Assembly (NCBI GenBank): GCA_937876195.1
Contig: CALEIK010000024.1
Location: forward strand, 1 to 64,000
Reading direction: 5' to 3'
From: an uncultured Flavobacteriales bacterium
GTDB taxonomy: Bacteria; Bacteroidota; Bacteroidia; Flavobacteriales_D; Crocinitomicaceae
DNA: 64,000 nucleotides
Made by a program: the position numbers and the translations under genes. Each line of letters opens with the position of its first letter. The first letter of the stretch is position 1. The notes beneath the pieces were generated by a model, which saw nothing but the letters and a program-made list of their open reading frames with translations, had not been told where the DNA came from and ran no database searches. Below are positions 62,372 to 64,000 of this stretch, piece after piece.

Positions 62372-62797
62372 TCAGATGATGAAGACTTGATTTTTTATAC
62401 CGATTTCTCGTCCAGATAGGAGGGGAGGTGGGTTTGCATATTCGACGTTGTGAAATTCTTCCGCGGCTTTAGTTACGTAAAACACATCTATCGGAAAAAG
62501 AACCGCTGTTACTGGTACAGGAGAAAAATGGTAAGGTGCATTGTGGTAATCCAGCTTGATTTTAAAGTATTCCACTGAATCGTTGCAGCAATCGTCTTTT
62601 TGTTCTTGCTTGGAATTTGAGCAACAAATTTTCTTTGTTGGTTTTTCCTTTTTGCAGTGATCATCTTCTGGAGGAAGCAAGTACGATGTTGAAATGCCTT
62701 CTTTCTTACACGTGTGCTTAAACACATTCACGCCAACATTGCCAATAAACAACATCAGTAAGCCTGTAAGAACAATTATGGACTTCATTTTCAACAT
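62372..62797 (-). CDS. Cys-rich exported protein, HYC_CC_PP-like
   Basis: 141 residues from the ATG at 62797; an ATG at 62788 is possible and a further upstream TTG is rejected. A hydrophobic signal (IIVLTGLLMLFIGNVGVNV) is followed by 'HTCKKEG', a Cys/Lys-rich middle with 'KICCSN' and 'DDCCND', and a 'NPPPLL' near the end. This is the layout of the Bacteroidota HYC_CC_PP family, with HTC for HYC. It leads the operon with the TonB receptor (54-bp gap) and HMA protein, so a metal-related role is likely. Confidence 0.8.
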   Translation of the reverse strand: MLKMKSIIVLTGLLMLFIGNVGVNVFKHTCKKEGISTSYLLPPEDDHCKKEKPTKKICCSNSKQEQKDDCCNDSVEYFKIKLDYHNAPYHFSPVPVTAVLFPIDVFYVTKAAEEFHNVEYANPPPLLSGREIGIKNQVFII

Positions 62798-62804
62798 TTC
62801 AACA

Positions 62805-62812
62805 CAAATATA
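62805..62812 (-). promoter_or_regulatory. -7 element of the metal operon
   Basis: TATATTTG on the minus strand, seven bases upstream of the ATG at 62797. The -33 region is not convincing. If used, the mRNA would be leaderless from 62797 or carry a short leader to 62788. Confidence 0.4.
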
Positions 62813-62869
62813 CAGCAATCTAACGAAAAGATAAATTAAATATTGGAGGCATTCTTGGATTGTTTCCGT

Positions 62870-62877
62870 TAATTTTG
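62870..62877 (+). promoter_or_regulatory. -7 element of the NifU-like gene
   Basis: TAATTTTG, 17 bp upstream of the ATG at 62895, with TTGG 23 bp further upstream (62843-62846). Confidence 0.45.
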
Positions 62878-62894
62878 TGTAAAAATTAGAATCT

Positions 62895-63494
62895 ATGAAT
62901 GTTCCAGTTACAGTTTATGCAGAAATGACACCAAATCCTTCAACGATGAAATTTGTTGCAAACAAACATTTGCTTGGAACTGGTGATTCTGCTGAATTTC
63001 AATCCATGGCTTCGGCAAAAGGATATTCTCCACTAGCAGAAGAGTTGTTTAAACTGCCTTTCGTCAATGGGGTTTTTATTGCTTCGAATTTTGTCACCGT
63101 GACAAAAACCGATAACTTATCGTGGGATTTTATTACGATGGAATTGCGTGAGTTTATTCGTGAGTGGCTGTCCAATGGAAAGGAAGTATTGATTCAAATG
63201 CCTTCAAAAAGTGCACCTGTTGAAAGTAAAGACAATACTCCAACGAAAGTATTTGAAGCATCTGAATACGATGATGCCATTTGTGATTTGTTAGATGAAT
63301 ATGTTCGTCCAGCAGTTGAAAACGACGGCGGCGCAATTGACTTTAGAGGTTACGAAAATGGTGTTGTTACAGTTGTTTTAAAAGGTTCTTGTTCGGGATG
63401 TCCATCAAGCACAGCAACACTAAAAGGCGGAATTGAAACTCTTTTGATGCAACATCTTCCTGAGGTGAAGGAAGTTGTGGCGGAGAATGGGTGA
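62895..63494 (+). CDS. NifU/Nfu-type iron-sulfur cluster scaffold or carrier
   Basis: 199 residues. The N-terminal Nfu domain starts 'VYAEMTPNPSTMKFVANKHLL'-like (residues about 7-90); the C-terminal NifU domain (about 125-195) has 'ENDGGAIDFRGYENGVVTVVLKG' in parts and the cluster-binding CxxC in 'GSCSGCPSS'. It delivers [4Fe-4S] clusters to target enzymes. It is a single gene converging on a methyltransferase. Confidence 0.95.
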   Translation: MNVPVTVYAEMTPNPSTMKFVANKHLLGTGDSAEFQSMASAKGYSPLAEELFKLPFVNGVFIASNFVTVTKTDNLSWDFITMELREFIREWLSNGKEVLIQMPSKSAPVESKDNTPTKVFEASEYDDAICDLLDEYVRPAVENDGGAIDFRGYENGVVTVVLKGSCSGCPSSTATLKGGIETLLMQHLPEVKEVVAENG

Positions 63495-63515
63495 TTTCGA
63501 CGGAGCTCGATTACC

Positions 63516-63553
63516 GATCTTCGGTTATTGAACTTGTCGAAATACCGAAGATC
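63516..63553. repeat. Dispersed-element hairpin between convergent genes
   Basis: GATCTTCGGT (63516-63525) and ACCGAAGATC (63544-63553) form a perfect 10-bp stem; the loop contains GAACTTGTCGAA, like the repeat inside the epimerase gene at 20971. It may also act as a terminator for either gene. Confidence 0.65.
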
Positions 63554-63558
63554 AATCC

Positions 63559-64000
63559 TCAAAACACCTCATACATCTTCGTCACAATAACTCCCTTGTC
63601 ATCCTTTAAAGTAATCGACGATAATTCTTTTTTTTCTTTCACTTTAAAGTTAAATGGTGGAGCGAGCAAGTCGACTCCACTTTGTTTTTTCAATCGAATT
63701 CCTTGACCTGAAATAATGTCTTTGTTCGGTGTAAATTCTCCTTCAGGGATATGCTCAGTTACGATAACGTATTTGAAGGCAGCCAACTTAGCGACGATGC
63801 TCTGTATTTCAGCATTGGATAAATGTTGCAGGACTTGTCGCAGTATTGCGCAATCACCAGAAGGTAAATCGTCCACTGCTATGTCTACGCAATGAAATTC
63901 TAGGTTTTCCGCCTTAAAGTGTACTTGGTTATGTGCTATCAGGTCAGTGACGATATCTACAGCAATGTATTTTTTGGTATGCTGAACCAGATCTTTTCCT
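63559..64000 (-). CDS. SAM-dependent methyltransferase, 5' end outside window
   Basis: The frame is open from the right edge to the stop at 63559, giving 146 visible residues. It reads 'YIAVDIVTDLIAHNQ', 'FHCVDIAVDDLPSGDCAIL' and 'RQVLQHLSNAEIQSIV', the later strands and 'H-L-x-N' loop of class I methyltransferases, ending with a beta hairpin. The nucleotide-binding GxGxG lies outside. Substrate unknown. A shorter start at a GTG (63876) is rejected since the frame continues upstream with family-like sequence. Confidence 0.8.
   Translation of the reverse strand, partial: GKDLVQHTKKYIAVDIVTDLIAHNQVHFKAENLEFHCVDIAVDDLPSGDCAILRQVLQHLSNAEIQSIVAKLAAFKYVIVTEHIPEGEFTPNKDIISGQGIRLKKQSGVDLLAPPFNFKVKEKKELSSITLKDDKGVIVTKMYEVF

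Overview
The window looks like chromosomal DNA of a Bacteroidota member, most likely a flavobacterium of the Crocinitomicaceae/Fluviicola type. The supporting signs are two proteins ending in type IX secretion (T9SS) type B sorting domains, a third large secreted protein cut by the left edge, and lineage-typical families (DUF4270, IPExxxVDY, a long amidophosphoribosyltransferase, a stand-alone GT5 N-domain next to panC). Promoter-like sites of the Bacteroidota form (TTG or TTTG, about 20 nt, then TAnnTTTG) also recur. The base composition is moderately AT-rich. I saw no rRNA, tRNA or CRISPR.

Layout. 1-2395: a large secreted protein (open at the left edge) and a small exported protein. 2675-3667: a lone LacI-type regulator. 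3759-6679: rpoN, a PAP2-like membrane protein and an M48 lipoprotein, apparently one operon. 6688-7282: a four-helix-bundle (S23/IVP-like) gene set between inverted GTTCAAAG repeat arrays. 7285-11607: asnS, pth, a GNAT-like protein and a YqhD-type alcohol dehydrogenase. 11618-14362: an ExbB/ExbD/ExbD energizer operon with its own promoter and terminator. 14665-19331: an MBOAT O-acyltransferase with two SGNH-type partners, probably a surface polysaccharide acylation unit. 19488-25294: a YD-repeat protein, an SDR epimerase, a small lipoprotein, an alkyltransferase-like protein, glmS and DUF4270. 25296-29009: a GT5-like N-domain divergent from panC, then panD, a flippase-like protein and rfaE2. 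29103-33420: gpmI, a histidine kinase and amidophosphoribosyltransferase. 33624-42896: two giant T9SS-B proteins, 3-hydroxyanthranilate dioxygenase, an exported protein and TonB. 43188-51375: AsmA-like, IPExxxVDY, pyk and gcvP. 51618-55857: two SpoIIE-type phosphatases, YbjQ, a 43-residue membrane peptide and a vWA-like protein. 56165-58437: an orphan T9SS tail and an XRE-Fic cassette inserted at the 3' end of metK. 58376-62797: metK, then a metal-handling operon (HYC_CC_PP-like, TonB receptor, HMA protein). 62895-64000: a NifU-like protein and a methyltransferase cut by the right edge.

The most striking structure is at metK. A 46-bp piece of its 3' coding end occurs twice, as a perfect direct repeat 1,855 bp apart. 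The DNA between carries only an AT-rich XRE regulator and a self-inhibited Fic protein. The outer copy still has its stop codon and a terminator, so this reads as a small island that entered the 3' end of metK and restored the gene, with no recombinase of its own. Several dispersed palindromes, one of them in frame inside a gene, are a second theme.
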